This document shows positions 63,293 to 64,000 of a stretch of 64,000 nucleotides of DNA, piece after piece (position 1 is the stretch's first letter; every line of letters starts with the position of its first letter). The notes under the pieces are model-generated. The model ran no database searches and was not told where the DNA came from. It saw nothing but the letters and a program-made list of their open reading frames with translations. The stretch is from Candidatus Rubrivivax defluviihabitans (GTDB taxonomy: Bacteria; Pseudomonadota; Gammaproteobacteria; Burkholderiales; Burkholderiaceae_C). The stretch spans positions 124,001 to 188,000 of the forward strand of contig JADJMW010000021.1 in assembly GCA_016709385.1 (NCBI GenBank), given 5' to 3'. The position numbers and the translations under genes were made by a program.

Positions 63293-64000
63293 TTGACCGC
63301 ATCGCTGCCGCGCTTCGCCGCGCTGTCGTTCAGCTATTTCGCGACGATCGGGCTGTTCAACCCCTACGCGCCGCTGTGGTTCCAGTCGCTGGGTTATTCC
63401 ACGCTGGTCATCGGCGCGATTGCCTCGCTGCAGAGCTGGACGCGCGTGCTCGGGCCCTATGCCTGGGGCTGGTTCGGCGACCACAGCGGGCGCCGCGTCG
63501 AACTGCTGCGCATCGCGGCGGCGGGTTCGGTGCTCGCGGCCGCCGGTTTGCTGGGCGTGCGCGAGGCGGTGCCGGTGGCGGTGGTCACGGCGCTGCTGTT
63601 CGCGGCCAACGGCGGCGTCATCCCCTTGTACGAGGCCACGCTGGCGCATCTGCTCAGCACGGGCGGCGGCTTCGTCGACGCCGCGCGCTATGGCCGCGTG
63701 CGGCTGTGGGGCTCGGTCGGTTTCATCATCGCCGTCACGGCCGGCGGCGCCTTGCTCGAACGCTTCGGCATCGCCGCCTTTCCGGCCTTCGTGCTTGCCG
63801 TCAACGGGCTCATGCTCGCCGCCGCGCTGCGCCTGCCGGCCACGCGCGACGATGCCGTGCACGACGCGCCCGCGCCTGCGGTGCTGCCGCTGCTGCGCCG
63901 GCCCGAGGTGGCCTGGTTCTTCGGTTCGATCTTCTTTACCGTGCTGGCGCACACCAGCCTGTACGCCTTCTTCTCGCTGTACCTGGTGTCGCTGGGCTAC
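63293..64000 (+). CDS. MFS transporter, HcaT/MFS_1-like, 5' part
   Basis: The first 236 residues of a major-facilitator protein cut by the window edge. About seven hydrophobic segments are visible; FNPYAPLWFQSLGYSTLVIG and YGRVRLWGSVGFIIAVTAGG match the 3-phenylpropionate permease HcaT/MFS_1_like group. Start is TTG at 63293; the frame is open back to aroC but has no ATG or GTG. Substrate unknown. Confidence 0.82.
   Translation, partial: MTASLPRFAALSFSYFATIGLFNPYAPLWFQSLGYSTLVIGAIASLQSWTRVLGPYAWGWFGDHSGRRVELLRIAAAGSVLAAAGLLGVREAVPVAVVTALLFAANGGVIPLYEATLAHLLSTGGGFVDAARYGRVRLWGSVGFIIAVTAGGALLERFGIAAFPAFVLAVNGLMLAAALRLPATRDDAVHDAPAPAVLPLLRRPEVAWFFGSIFFTVLAHTSLYAFFSLYLVSLGY

Overview
The window looks like a chromosomal segment of a betaproteobacterium of the order Burkholderiales, most likely from the Rubrivivax/Leptothrix/Ideonella neighbourhood. 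The pointers are a very high G+C content, the unbroken order rpsO-pnp-quinone oxidoreductase-tpiA-secG-tRNA-Leu-nuoA to nuoN, the zapB-zapA-6S RNA order, a PhaZ-type intracellular polyhydroxyalkanoate depolymerase, and a TRAP transporter. Family and genus are inferences from gene order and protein character; no database was consulted. Nearly everything is housekeeping. I found no CRISPR array, insertion sequence, prophage or integron.

Layout. 1-573: the 3' end of a VapC-like PIN toxin and a 355-base stretch with no gene. 574-8670: NUDIX hydrolase, HD-GYP phosphodiesterase, DUF1841 protein, RutE-like nitroreductase, orphan ParA plus MaoC protein, a LuxR-type response regulator with a hybrid histidine kinase, and cysE. 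8678-19108: mogA and yjgA divergent from pmbA; a TRAP transporter (dctP, dctMQ); a sulfur-transferase-like protein, yqeY and rpsU; a 36-residue cysteine-containing peptide gene coupled to a degenerate GGDEF protein; a TauE/SafE permease and an EVE protein. 19113-23968: 6S RNA, zapA, zapB, nth, an RsxB-like ferredoxin, phaZ with a PhaR-like operator, and an aromatic aminotransferase, all on the minus strand. 24129-26818: uvrB and a low-molecular-weight phosphatase. 26815-32833: the iscRSUA, GNAT, hscBA, fdx iron-sulfur cluster. 32982-40462: tsaD, an aminotransferase, rpsO, pnp, quinone oxidoreductase, tpiA, secG and tRNA-Leu(GAG). 40575-55226: the 14-gene nuo operon for respiratory complex I. 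55242-64000: NUDIX, DUF1178, FAD-linked oxidase, DUF2069, YihY, alpha/beta hydrolase with a MetY-type sulfhydrylase, CBS protein, aroC and a cut-off MFS transporter.

The isc cluster supplies Fe-S clusters to many proteins encoded nearby: Nth, the RsxB-like protein, and the NuoB, E, F, G and I subunits. IscR operators in front of iscR provide feedback. c-di-GMP proteins (HD-GYP and the degenerate GGDEF) and the two-component pair are the main signalling genes.

Sequence quality matters in the nuo operon. nuoF carries a one-base insertion, nuoJ a one-base deletion, and the nuoC/nuoD junction is replaced by runs of 24 and 17 G. As written these create false nuoC-nuoD and nuoF-nuoG fusions. The pattern fits assembly or base-calling errors better than biology. 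The best candidates for new biology are the 36-residue peptide with its GGDEF partner (DDRRF in place of GGDEF but an intact RxxD I-site), the GNAT gene behind a strong terminator inside the isc cluster, and the palindrome joining the start codons of two divergent membrane-protein genes at 58199-58222.
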